Assembly: GCF_000247815.1 (NCBI RefSeq)
Contig: NC_021680.1
Span: forward strand, 6,736,469 to 6,800,468
Direction: 5' to 3'
Length of the DNA stretch: 64,000 nucleotides
From: Ficedula albicollis
Lineage: Eukaryota > Chordata > Aves > Passeriformes > Muscicapidae
Each line of letters begins with the position of its first letter. Position 1 is the first letter of the stretch. A program made the translations under genes and the position numbers. The notes beneath the pieces are model-generated. The model made no database searches, had not been told where the DNA came from, and was given only the letters and a program-made list of their open reading frames with translations. Positions 21,801 to 35,900 of this stretch are shown in pieces.

Positions 21801-24800
21801 GGTGCCAGTGGCTCAAGGCAGCCTTGACAGCAGGATTTTTACTGCAAATCATGTCACCAAGCACACAGAACAAAGCATGGTTTGGTGCTGAAATACTTCA
21901 GACTTTTGTGACTCCAGGAGCCCATTTTGTCACACAATTTGCAGAGCTCACCTGCCAATGCCCTCACGGATGTCCTTCACTGCTGCCAACAGCTTCTGCA
22001 GCCCCAAAAAAGCCTCCTCAAATGAGGCCTTGGCAGCCATGGTCACTGCACTGGGGTCCAGCTTCTGGAATAGCTCAATACTGAAATTCAAAAGAAATAA
22101 AGAAGAGACAGAAAAGCAGTTAATAAAACAGCTAAGAATTCAGAGAAACCCAGTGTCTGTTTTGTGCTTGTATTTTGTCTATTAAAACAGAAAGGCCAAA
22201 TAGAAATCACACTATCTAACACAGTCTCAGAATAAATGGCAATGCAGAAATGGAGTTATCACTGCTGATTAGCTCAGTCCTTACACACCACCAGAAATGG
22301 AGTTCCTTTGTGCTTGGCTGGCTCAGAGCCCCTCCTTGAAAAAGATTCCAGACTAAGACAGCAAAAAGAAAACACACTACCTATATGGATTTTATCAATA
22401 TATATGGCATTGCAGTGAGTTTACATCAGATTTTTAAAAAATAACCAAAATAAAAGCAATGGTAAAAGATCTAGATGGAAGAACAGGTAATTTCCTGCAA
22501 TTCTGAGTTTACATGAGAAAATAAATTCAATAAATTCTGCATTTCAGAATGTGAATAATTTTGCTTAACAACAAAATGTTTACTATTTTAAATTTATTTT
22601 CAAGTTTTAAAATAGGATATAGAATTTTGCACAAACCAGTAGACCTCCATTGGGTTTGGAAAGAAAATAACCACAAGAAAATTAAGATTTTAGATGCTAT
22701 TTTCATGGATGTGAAACTCTCACACTTGTGGAGTTTTCAACTTTATTTTCCAGGGCAACTCATTTCAGCTGCTGCACAGAAAAGGAGTAGCAGACTGACT
22801 TAAAAATTCACATGCTCTCAACTTTTGTGTGACAGGTTGTGTGATTTTTTTGGGGAGGTCAATTTAGATTAATTATGGAGTAAAAAAAGCACAGTTTCTA
22901 AACTGTGCTTGTCTGAAAGCTATCTAAGGTTATGTGTTAGTTCTGAGCCCCTTTAGCAAGCTGTACCTGTACAAGTTCATGGTGTTCCAAACACCTTCCA
23001 GGACCGACCAGATTTCCTGGTGCCTGTTTTCCTGAGTCACATGAAAGCTGGGATGTAGCTCTTTTTCCTCAGTGCTTTGCAGATTGGGCAGCGTGGCTTC
23101 CATTTTTTCACATGCAGCATTTTCTGAAAGAACCATGATGTCTTCTGATAAATCCTGCTCACTCTCTGCCCTCACCTTATAAAACAGTTCAGCAAACAAA
23201 TAATCAATGTATTTGGTTCCTAACTACAGAAAACCAGAATCTACACACTTCTACAGATTTTTTTTAAGGCAATGCTCAAGAAATCAAGGCTGAGCTCTTT
23301 GAGTCACCTTGGTTACAGTCTCTGCATCCAAAGCCTCTCTCGATGGTTTGGCTGGAAGGGATCTTAAAGCCCATCCAGTGCCACCCCCTGCCATTGGCAG
23401 GAACACCTTCCACTGTCCCAGCTTGCTCCCAGCACTGTCCAGCCTGGCCTGGGACACTGCCAGGGATCCAAGGGCAGCCACAGCTTCTCTGGGCACCCTG
23501 TGCCAGGGACTCACCATCCTGACAGGGAGAAATTTCTTTCCTGACAAGTTTTCAGACAGAGCCTGATTCTCATGACAGCAGAACTGCAGTTTTAGGGCTG
23601 ACTGCATCACACAGAGGTCCCAGCACAGGTGACTCCTGTCCTTCTTTCTTTCCCCTTCAGCCTTTTCCAAAGACACCAAGAACTCTTTACAGCTGTTCTG
23701 ACCTATCTTGTTTCCCACAAATCCAAATATTTCACCCATGCTCATGACTCCAGTTTTTAAGCCATTGCATACAGAACTGGCAGTAACCATAAACCAAAAC
23801 AATTGGAATTTCCTCCACAGCAACTCAGCGTTGAGCTGGGAGTGAAGACCAACTTCTGAGAATACAAAAGGTGTCAGGACAACTCTCAGTAACCATCACA
23901 AACTATGTGATACAAGGGAGTCCCTTCCTCAGCTACAAAGACAATGAAAGCTGAAATAACATACTTACAAACAGCAGCATGGGACAAATGTCAGAAGGGG
24001 AAACAACAAGTTTAATCTCTAAGGCCCATCAGATACAAATGCAATAGAAAACTAAGACAAAATAATGGCTTTCAGTCATCCTTCCAATACTAACAGATTT
24101 ATATTAGGGACATTTATATTAGGGAAAAAAAGTAACTGCAGATATTCACTGCATGAAAATAGAAGTTGATTTATATTAGGGAAAAAAAAGTATCTGCAGA
24201 TATTCACTGCATGAAAATAGAAGTTAAAGTTGGGGTCTCTTCATTTAGAAAACACCCTAGCAACATTTCCTGGAGTAATCAGTGGAAACGACAGGAATAA
24301 TTAAAAAATCTAGGCTTGGAACACGGAACAACTTAAGGATGGTCTGAGGTGGACAAATACCAAAGCTGCCCTTACCTCCCCGAAGGTTTCACACAGTTTT
24401 GTCACTTCAGCATAAGCCTGGGGCAGGATGCCATTGTAGTCTGACCTGCAGCTGAAAGCATGGAGCAATTTTTTTGATTCCTGAAGCAGGATATGCACTG
24501 TTGAGGAGTCTAATGGTTTATCTGATGTTTAGACATTAATGTAAGAGGGAGAAAAAAATTAGTTAGGATTTAACAGTCTTAGCAGGCAAATTTAATACTC
24601 AAATATCTAGATGAACAGAAGCCCATGAAAAGCCTAGGAAAATGGTTCAGAAGCATCAGGTACAACAATCTCAGTGCAACATGCATGAGATTGCTCACTC
24701 CTTAACCAAGTCTTCCAAATTTATCCTGGGATCTTGCACAAGGATCAACTGGCATATCTAAAATAATTCTGCAGAACAGCAATATCCCAAAGAGGTGGAA

Positions 24801-26903
24801 CCAAGAAATCACAGGATATGCTGAGTGGGAAGGGAACCACCAGGATCATGGAGTCCAACCCCTGCCCCTGCACAGACACCCCAACAATCCCTCTGCATCC
24901 CTGGGAGTATTGTCCAAACTCTCCTGGAGCTCTGGCAGCCTCGGGGCTCTGCCCACTCCCAGGGGAGCCTGGGCAGTGCCCAGCACCCTCTGGGGGAGTT
25001 CACCAGGTCTGTCTGTCAAAATCAAATGCTCAGAGACATCCTTAAACAAATGGAAGACGTGTGGGGTTTCTTTTCCTGGCTGGCTTCTTTTTAAAACAAA
25101 CCTCCCTGCCCTCAAATACCAAATTAAATATCCTCTGCTCCTCCACAATTTTTTGGCAAATGCAGATCATTTGGTCACACGTAACATGGGGGCAAAGGAG
25201 GCAAAAAGATTATTTGATTTTTAAAAATAATTCAGAGACTTTGATGACTATTAATACACACAATCAGTTCTATAACTCAAACCAGAACAGGCAGGCTTTT
25301 TACAGGTTTACAATTAGCTTTCTCAGAGACTGTTACCTGCATAAAGGTGTTTAGAAAGACATTCAATGGTTGAAAGTAAACTCCTTGGAACCACATGACC
25401 AAAAACAGCCATCCAGTGTTTTTTGTAACATTTCAGCAGGTTTGCTAAGGTCCATGGTGGCTTCAGATACAAGATCTGGAAGAGAGTATGTTATAAATTC
25501 AAAGGTTGATTTTCATTTGGACCTATTCCTATACACTCCACAACTGCTCTATTCTTCAATAATGTGATGATCTGTGACTGCTGAAGGAGAATTTCAGTGA
25601 TTCCTCAGAAATAAGACCATGTCCAAATTTAAACAAATTTATCTATTAATAAAGATTTGATTCAGCAACATCATGGGTTAAACAGTGATGCTCATTCAGA
25701 AGCAATGCACAGTCTCATGATTTGTGGTTCCTCATTCCTCAAAATCTCTTAATACTTTTGATTTATCTCAAAACTGATCTAATGAGTTACTTGTGCACAA
25801 AAACCAACAGTAACAAGAACAAAAAGAACAACAGTAAATATGCCTTTGATATTCCAGTACTGTTACAAAGTAAAAATAAACACTGTGACTACTTATACAT
25901 TAAGTAAAACGTGTGTATTGAATAAAAATTCAGAATTCACTATGCACATTAAGTAAAACGTGTATTGAATAAAAATTCAGAATTCACTATGATCAAATTA
26001 AGCCAAGTGTTTGAAGAGATGTTAAAAGAAATTAAGTGAATAGAGAAGTCATTAACAGCTTAGCAGCTAATCAGGGCAACTTGGGAAACAAGAGTCATCT
26101 CAAGATTTGGTGGGATTTTTAAAGCCACAGAGGCTTATCTGCATTAAATTTAAACTTTTAAGAACCCCCCACTAGCTATAAAATGGAATCTAAAGTAAAG
26201 CATGGATGATCTGAAAGTGCCTTGCACATGGGTATTTATCTTCTGCAAACAGTACCTTTGCAAGCATGTTTAGAGGTTCTCATTAGCACCCTTGTCATTC
26301 TGTATCTGCACTGGAATCAATCTAACTGTGAACAATTTTATCCACATCTGTTCTGGTGGGGAAGAAATGCCTGCAACAAATCCCCTGATATTATACAGAA
26401 CATGATGGAATTATTTCTTGCAGGATGTATTTACAGTGCACGGATTTACTAGACTAGAAAAGCTGAAATAGAATGTTACTGCCACTAATAAAAATAATTC
26501 TGAAACTTCACACTGAGAAACCAGCACTCCTGTTACTGTGTCATTAAAACACTGCACATGTTTGTGGTCAAACAGGATAATCTTGCTATAAAATGAAATA
26601 TTAGAAGTGGGCACTGAGCTGTTCCCTGTCAGTGATATCAGAGACCTGGATGACCTGGGTTTGGCTTGGCACAGGTATTAATAGCAATAAAATACCAAAG
26701 ACACTCAAACCTCTAAATAATCAAAATATCAAGCAATATGATGTAAGAAACCACCTCCATCCACAGGTTTCCAAATGCGAGTTTCATTTCAGTCTCTAAA
26801 ATACAAGACAAAGCTTCTCCTAAGTTCCTTTCAAGGTCTGGAAGCACATTTGGGAATTGTCCAGTAAAGCCAGCATCACCTCTTGCCTTTCCAAATTCTG
26901 TAT
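12876..26903 (-). CDS. SWT1: SWT1 C-terminal helical region exons
   Basis: Eight exons (26903-26755 through 12981-12876) encode residues 549-880. Conserved stretches include [44 protein letters not shown] and [11 protein letters not shown]. No catalytic motif is visible. Exon 15 (23175-22967) starts at GTG directly after an acceptor and is the most diverged. The two introns between 22080 and 14521 span more than 7 kb and carry many repeats. The stop is TGA at 12878-12876. Confidence 0.9.
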
Positions 26904-29900
26904 CTGTCAAACCAATGACACAAAAGGTATTTATTGAAGCTGGGTTTATATCTAATTCATGTTGATGGTACATGAAGAACTTGTCCCATAAATAAAGACA
27001 GACTGCACTTTAGTTTATAAAGGAAATGTGCTACACCTAATTAAGTTTCAAGTATTTCTAGTTATATCCACTTGTACTGTGTGCATTTTTAATTAAGAGC
27101 TACTAACCAGGAAGGCTAATTTCCCCAGAGTTTTACTCACTAGACCTTACTCCACATTTCTTTTTTCCTTAAATAACTTAGATCATATACAGCCAGCAGG
27201 GTTATCAGCAAGCACAAGAGGATCACTTCTGAGCTCTGTGAGCTGCACCTGTATCTTTGGAAAAATGAAAAAACCTCCTTCAGACCCAAAAAGTTCAGGA
27301 CACCTTTTAAATTACTCTAAACACTGGAAATTAATGCAGTGTTTTTTCCTATAAAATAAGAATACATCTTAATTGAATCTCCTAGAACTCTGAGACAGAT
27401 GGCTTAATTAATGTCTTGAACTTTCAGAACTTTTGAGAAAACCTTCCCCAAACAAGAAACATTCCTAAGGATTCAAAACATAGGAAAACTGAAGGTATAG
27501 TAGCAACTGTTCTTCCTCTACCCCACTAATTTTTACACATTCACAAAGCAGCATATTCCACAGACTCACCCTGCTTTGACTGCTGCAGCTCCTCAGAGTT
27601 CTGGGGCCTGTTTGCACTCACATTCTGCAGAGCAGTCATCAGATCAGCTTTGCAGAATGCCTTGACCTCACTCACAATGGCTTTATTACACAAATTTTTA
27701 TCATCCCTAGAAAAGAATTACTTGTTTTCAAAAAAGGAATAAAAGCAGCACACTGAAAAACTGTGTATTTGGAAAACTTAATTTGAGAACTTCATTGTAC
27801 AAAGTTCTCATTCTCAAGCAATTAGAAGCAGTTCAAAACTTAAACTGGAAAATTAAGTAAAAATGAGAAACATACTGAAAAGTGTTCCAGGGTCTAGGTT
27901 TAAGAAAACAATAGCTGTAACTACTACAGCAGTGATGCTTAGTTGCTATGATCTCAGAAAGCAAACCAGGCAATAATTCTAAGACAGTACTATCTTATTT
28001 GATGGCTACAGTTAATTGTCTTTGTTGAGATCCTTTCTAACTATTCTGCTAGCCAAATCATTATACCAGATGCCACTTTGAGATTCTGTTCTAGCAGAAC
28101 TACTTCAAAAATCCAAGACAAAGTTGCATTCCAATAGTTTCTAAAAATTCCCATTACATATCTTGGTAGAGGATAAAGGGATTTTTGGATGAAAAGCAGT
28201 TCTGAAGTCACCTCCTGTTTTGATCAGTGAAGCCTAAAACCAGCATCACTACTCTATGAATACTGTGACTGAAACAGCATTTTCAGCAGCCACTGTGTCA
28301 ACCTGAACAACCCAAATGGTGCCCAGAGTTTTAACCCCACTCACTGAACTGTGCAGGAACTGTTTTTGGCCAAGAGCAGGGCAAGTAGAGCCAAGGAGTA
28401 TAAGTCCTTCAAGGTGGCTTCACCTGCTCATATAGAATTCAGAATCAATGCCCAGAGGTCAGCTGTTATCCTCACAAAAAGGAACAGCAGCAAATCCATC
28501 CCCTGCTTCCCTCTAAGATTAACCCCTTGTTTGCTTCTGCTTGCCTGGCTGAGAACAGGGATAAAGTCTCTAATTGGATCCCAACCCTTAATTCACTTTT
28601 TTTTTTTCTATTTTGTAACTTCAGTAATATTTTCTTATGAGAAACCAGAATAAAATCTGAGAAACCTATGCTTTAACAAGTTTTAAAATTGAATATTGAG
28701 TAAGCTGCATTCTATTCCAGGCCTCAAGCTCATGAAGGTGATTCCATCTCCAATTGTATTGGTTTATTATATCCTACTCTAGCTTTTAAGAGAGTGATTG
28801 CCCTTCCAAGAGCTTACTTGAGAAACTGCTCTTTCTTTAAGCCCTGATGTGAAAGCAGTGTGGCAGGAGAGCTAAAGGCACCCAGGAACTCACGTGCAGA
28901 GGATGACAAGAGCTTGTGGAAAGAACTTCTGGTACTGCAGGCAGCACTGCAGGACACGGTCGTCATTGTTCTCATCACTCAGCCCATCTGCAAAGGCAGT
29001 GCACACAGCTCACAAACACCTCAGTGCACTCATGGTGCTCTTTGCACATTTAACACTCCCCACACAAGGACACAAGGGTAAGGTGAAACTGAGAAACAAT
29101 CAGTAAAACAACAGACAGTGAAGACATTCCCATGCCGCAGGCTTGGATACACTCTGAAAGTTGCTCTAAGAAATTAGCTCATTTTAATTAGCAAACAGCA
29201 GAGTGAAGAAGTCTCCATTAAAATCAGAATTCTAAGGTTGCCACTAGGTGAAGTGCAAGGATGAAATGTGAATGTGAATCCAGCACAAATGGATTGCACG
29301 CGTATTTACACATTTTTTGAGAAGCCAGCTGCATGGACTGCCCCCACAGTTTGAAATCCTGGTTCTTGAGACACTTGTAGATGAACTGCACTGCAGGAAT
29401 AGCTTTGTCCCGAACATGCTGCAACATTTTCCCTTTCTTCAAGTTGTCCAGCTCTTGTAGGACGACCCAGGGAATTATTAATGTAAGTCTGTCAACTCCT
29501 GGAAGGGAAAAAACCACCACCAACAAACAAAGGTTTTTGCAGGAGCAACACTACTACAGAGAACTTTCAATTCAAGCATCACATTTATGCAAGTTCACAT
29601 CTTTTTGCCAATAGTTTTCACAGTCCTTGCTCAAGAGAATCTAGCATTAGAAAAAGAGCTGAAAAAGGTTGACTTCCCTCTTTCTAATCTAACCTAAATC
29701 TGGCACTACACTGATTACATAGAAAAGTGACAATACTAGGCAAACAAAAGGGAGACACAGTTTTACTCAGCACAATACTCTGAAAACATTGTAACACATA
29801 CTTGCAGCAATTATCTTGGCACACACCAGCTGTAAGATGTTGCAGCAAAGTGAAACAGCAGCTGGAATACCAGGCTGCACACACCTGAGTGACCACAGCA

Positions 29901-32900
29901 GCCACTATGCCAAAACAAGCAGAGAAAAAAGCAGCAAGGACTTGTGTTCATTGCCAACCAGCACTCCTAAACAAGGAACAGGAAGTGTGGATGCTGGACC
30001 ATGGATTTATTTGTAAGTATGGGCTGAACTTTAAAGCTTTTATATCAAGTACACGGTAAATCAGAAGTTTAATGACTGTTCTGTTGGTCCCCCCATGACA
30101 AATACTTTAACCATGTTCTTTCTCATTCACATTATGAGAACAGAATTTTGAAAGAAAATGCATTAATAACCATCTGCTTTGTAATAAATAGGCCAGGAAT
30201 CAGCATTCTTTTCAACATAGTGGGTCTGGTGCAGGACCAGAAACTGGGAGTTGCAGTATTCTAAAAAGGCATCTCAGTGTACAAAAGACAATAGCATTCC
30301 CAACCTGGGAGAAGAAATACAGTCTGACACACTCCTGAAAATCACTCAGGCCCTAAGGAAAGGTGTTTTCCAGCTGGCTGGACTAAGTATATTCATTAGA
30401 TGAAAGCATCAAAGCACTCTTAAGAATTCTGACAGATTCCAGATATGCCTACCAAGAACTGATGTGCATGATCCTAATTCTGCAAACATTAAATAACCAA
30501 CAGCTATCCAGCATATTAGAGGCAGATACTAAAGCCAGGGTCTGCATTCTGAATTTCTGAGAAATTGCTCCGTTCTGATACCTTTACCAGGACAGTAACA
30601 CAGCACTGACTGACTGCTCAACATTTTTTAGATTGCTTTATATTTCTAGAAAAATAAATGCTAAAAGGAGACTAGAACACAGAGTTATCATTAATAAGAC
30701 GTTAAATGCTTAAATTATGTAGACTTATTTACTGAGTTATCATTAATAAGACATTAAATGCTTAAATTATGTAGACTTATTTACTGCTAAGAATCCAAGC
30801 ACCTTCCTGGAAGTATCTGTCATGATTCTCTGCAGGTACATGAGCTGTAAGTACAGCAGGTTCTGCTTCCTCAGCTGAGGTTTCCTTAGGATGCAGCTTG
30901 TTCAGGTTCACAGCATCTGGCTCTCAAGTGTGTTCCTTCTGCCTCTGCATGAAACCTGCTGCCTTTTTAAGGAGCCCAAGGCTTGGTTTCCTTCAGGTAG
31001 CCCGAAACTCTTATAACATCTGTTTTTCTTACAATGTCTTACTCATCAGAATATATTTACATACCTGGTATATCCTCAGATTTCAGGGATCTCACAAACT
31101 CAAGGTGACTAATCATTATATTTGTGTCAATCACCACTAGGATGTTCAGACCAGAATTAAAAGTCCCTAGGGGAAAAGAAGAGAAAAAAGAGAAAACAGC
31201 AGAAACAATCAGTTGTGTGCTCCCTACTCAGACCACCAATAACTGTAATTACTTGTTGAAACTAGAAAGCAAAGCAGATCCAATAATGACATACCAGCAG
31301 AAATATTTAAATCCTGTTCTGGAAGATCTATCTCCATGCTTGTAAGTTCTCCACAGGTCTGTACTACAGACAGGGCCATCCTCTTCTCCACACGAGCAAT
31401 GTGCAAGTCTTCAACAATCTGCATCTACAGTGAGAAAATGTGCAAGTGGGCAATCCGTTGGAAGGAATCACTTCATAATGATTCCCCAAAAAGATACTTT
31501 TCCATTAAAGCTGTTAAAATTGCCTCAAAATTATGTCTGAAAAATTTTAAGTTAGTACAGGAAATGTAAATCCATGAGAACTTCTGCATAGGCTCCACTA
31601 AAGACATCCAAAATATGGCCTAGAAAGGTTAATGACCTTTCTACATGGTACTCCAAAACTTTTCTATATTTTTTTGCTACACAAACTGCAAGCTTCCTAA
31701 CAGGCACTTCTTTAAAGATATGTCTCTCTTCCAACTAAAAAGTTAGGTGATGAAAAATGAGATAGCTGGAGCATGTGAGCAACAATGAAGGCCCCTTTGT
31801 AGCACATGGCAGCAGAAAGACACTCTTTATCTCAGAAAGTTCCTGATTAGCAGCAAGTTTGCTTAGTTTTTTAAATAAATGCTCCACATTTGAGGGTAGA
31901 TCATGAGTCATCAATGCCAAATACTAGGAAAGGTCATGGAACTGTTATACAACCTCAATGCCCTTGATCTTTAAGACAACACAGAAGTGTTAAATGAAAG
32001 TCTTACCAACCTCTTGGTCTGTTTCTGCGTTCTGACTGTCTTGAAGGGGTGGAAAGTCTTCAGAAATCTGTAGGGAGAATTAAAAACACCACAAACACAG
32101 ACCCTATCAACATCACAAAATATCAAGGAATACTGAGGTACAAGGGATCCCCACATCAGGAGTTTTGGAACACAGCCCTACAGTGTTAAACAAGTCCCTC
32201 ACACACCTTTGGGACAGGCAAAGGCTTTCTGACCTCACCTCCCTGGTAGGACTCAGACGTGCACGGGACCTCAGCATTCTAGAAACAAGCAGAACAGAAG
32301 AACAACACATGTCTTAGAGGGCTTTTTAGAGAACACTGGGTATTCCCAAGTGAATAGGGAACATAAACTACAGTTATTAGCATCTATACTATCATTTTAA
32401 TAGGGCTTGAACGTATGGCTTTCTTTTAAATAAATAACAGTGGATTACACAGCAAATTCCATCTGAACATTAACCCCCCCACTTTGTTATACATTGAAGG
32501 TGCTTGACCAGGCTGCCCAGAGAGGTTGTGGGGTCTCTGTCCTTTGTCCTGGGCAAGCAGCTCTGGCTGACCCTGCCTGAGTAAGGCGGCTGGACTGGAC
32601 AACCTCCAGAGGTGCCTTCCAACCTCAACAACTCCCCAGCTTTGCAGGTAACAACTCACCATTCACACAAAATGCTCACACTACAGTAACTGGAATCTCC
32701 AAAGATGCTGGGCACTTATATCAGAACAACAGCAAAAAACCCCAATACTCAAGATCCAGCTTGTGTTTGGCTCTGCACCTCAAGCTGAGCTTAGAAATAA
32801 ACCTGCCACAGCTAAAAGAGAAGTTCTGCAACACACATACCAATCTAGCCCCACATCCACCCCAAGCTTTCCTGGTATCACTCCACTAGCAATGCTCTGT

Positions 32901-35900
32901 CTCGCAGCAAGTTTTCATTGGTTCAGTTTATTCATTCAAAAAATGAAATAAACATATATCAGCTCAAAATAAAAAAACAGCTGATTTATACCTAAACTGA
33001 AGTATTCCACACCCCCAGCAGCAAAGCAAAGCCCTGGAAGCATCTGTGCAGACACAGTCCCAACATACAAGACCTTTACTCTTCTGGTCTGTTTAACATT
33101 TAGCTGAGGAACATGGAAACAACGTTTACATTGGGATCAGAAAAACCCACCTAGTTAGCTATGAAACCTGGCTGGATTTTGTAAGAAGACAGTCTGCTCA
33201 TATAAATCTGTCTGCCACTAAGAAACCACCCTGAAACATCTACATAATACAAAGAATGGGGCTCTCATTACCTGCTTAAAACACAATGCTGTGGCTTCCA
33301 AGTCTCCTTGTTTAGTTCCTGAGTGCTCAGGGGCTTTAGGAGAACCGGTGCCGTGTTTTTTGTGCTTCCGAGAGTCCCATCGTGGCGGAGTTTCAGATGA
33401 GGAGCGTGATGATCTGTGTTTACTCATGTACCTCTTTTTCACAGCAAAGTCCTCATATTCTTCTTCCTCTTCTTCTTCCCACAAGCTAGATAACGTACTT
33501 GGCTCCTTGTCTGCAGGCCTATCACGATGCCCAGTCCTTGCAGAGCTCTCAAGTGGCTTTTTGGGAATTCTGACATCCTCACTATGCTTTTTTGAGCCCT
33601 CTGCCTTTTTATGTGGTACCTTGTACACAGAGGACTTAAACTTTTCTATCATAGCTTGTTCTGCTTTTAGCTTGAGTTTATGGAGTTCAGCTTTCTCTCT
33701 CTTTTTCTTCAGTGCCTTTTCCCTCTGAAGTTCAAAGCTGTGCCAGAGCCTTTTTCCTTCTATTCCATCAAAGTGACTTCTTTCCTTGCTGGCAGTCACC
33801 ACACCTGGAGTGCAGGTGGTTTTGCCATGTTTGATTTCTTTGGCTTTAAACTGGATCACTATTTTCTTCTGCTTTTCAGTTTGAATTGAAGAACCATCCG
33901 TAGTTTTGCTTCTCTTTGGAGATTTTTCCTGGGATCTTCCATCTGCACTGTGAAAATCACGAGACCTGTGGTGTCGCCTCTTCTCTTGCTTATTTTTCTC
34001 TGGTTTGGATCTACAGAAAGATTATGCAGAAAGTAATGTTATTTAGCTCAGTTAATGGAAAAAAGCAACAAAAAAGGCACCTGCATTTGACTGAGACAGA
34101 GCTAAGCATTTACGAGCACCATATTCTTAAATATGAACTTGAAGCAACAGTTGTCCTTCAAAATAGTTTGATTTGGAACTTTTTGGATTTACCTTTCCCC
34201 ACTTACAGCCATTTTAGCTTTAAGAAAATGAAGAAAAAGCTTTTTCTGCATTCACTTGGTTTGAGAGACGCCTCACACAGTTGAGTTTCTTCTTATCACA
34301 CAGATAAGTTTTAATAGCAGTTCAGTGATAAAGGAGGTGTGTCACCTAAAAGGTCAGCTTGGTCACACAGTGCCAAAACACACACAGCTTTCCAACTGCT
34401 TATCCTGCACTGACTGGGGAACTTGGAAAAGAAACAAAGGAGATGAATATAGTAGCATTCTACAGAAATTGTGAATTATATGAAAAATTATTAGGAAACT
34501 TTCTTATGAGAGCAGAGAAAATATTCAGTAATTATATTTACTGTACGCTAGGTTTAAAATATCCAAAGAAAGATATGATGAACTGTGGATGCTGGTGAGA
34601 GTCAGGAAAAGAAGCAGTTGGAGTTTTCCCAAGCTACTCAAAGGAAAAAAGAATGGAAAAGAATTAATAACAAAGTTTAGCACCTGCTGTTGTGGAGAGG
34701 AGGAGTGTGTGAGGAATGTGATATTTTGGTAAAAGCACGTTTACATGAGGTGTTGCCTTCCTTGGAACAATGAGCTTGATTCTATCCTTGGTTCTGTGAA
34801 CCAGTCTATAAAAATGTGCCTACTTCTGCAATAAATGGCTTCTTCTGCTCTCTGAATGAACCCTGTGTTGCTGTATTTTTTTGCCTCTCCCTAGCTTTAT
34901 AGTGACAGCGAACAGGTTGAACAGAATTTATTTGGTGAACAGGTTGAAAAAAATCTTCAGTTCAGCATTAAGTGGTCTGTAACTGTTATATCCTTAAGAA
35001 GTTCTATTTAATGACAGATTGAGAATTTACCTCTGAAGTTCTGTTTCTCCTTTCACAGTGTGCTTGTAAGATCTTGTGTCTTCAGAGTTCTGAAAGAAAA
35101 AAATTCAGGGGCTTACAGAGGAAACTGCAGTTAAAAAAAAACCTTCATAAGAAAACATCAAAACTGGGTGGTTTGGCTTAGAGAAAAGAAACACTGTCAA
35201 AGGGTGCCAAGGATGTGCATGCAAAAATAAGGATGCAAATGGTTTAGCAGCATTTAATGATTTAATTAAGCACTTTAATTCTTACAGTGTGACTCAACAG
35301 GGTCCACTACAACAGTGACAACTACAGATCTGAGCAACATTCCTACCATAATCAATGCACAGGCAGTCAGGTAAAACCACGTGTCCCACATGTAGTTTTT
35401 ATACACCTCTGGGATACACAACTCAGTTTTCCCAAAACCCCAGCCAGGTGTAGGAAGTTACAACAGAGAACAGTAACACATGGATTATTTTGGATAAGGA
35501 AGCTCCAGACAGTTCATCTCTTCACAAATAATTCACTCCTTCAATAACTGGGGTGTGCTGACTCAGTGAGGCCATTAGGTCACTGCTGCAGCGACTTTTC
35601 CTACTGGGGAGGCCTTAGCTGGTTTACCTCCACACTAGAGAGCACTTAATGCAAAATCAAAGGCTTGCAGAAACCAGGAGAGTCCTAAATCAAGGCAGTT
35701 CTGAGAACCTCTGCCTGTGGTCGGTTCTGGAGCTGCAGGACCAATACCAGCAACAGATAAAACAGAATGACAGAGAAATCCAAAGGCTCTCCCTGGGGCC
35801 ACATGCACCCCCTTGCTGTCCCCACATGCTGGAAAGAAGTGAAGGAGCTCCCTTGGGGTAGGTGGAGCTCACCATGCTGCTGGGACAACTTCTGATGATA

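Noticed and set aside
24809..25148. Open frames on both strands near 24.8-25.1 kb
   Set aside because: They overlap a CR1-type repeat inside an SWT1 intron and start within repeat consensus.
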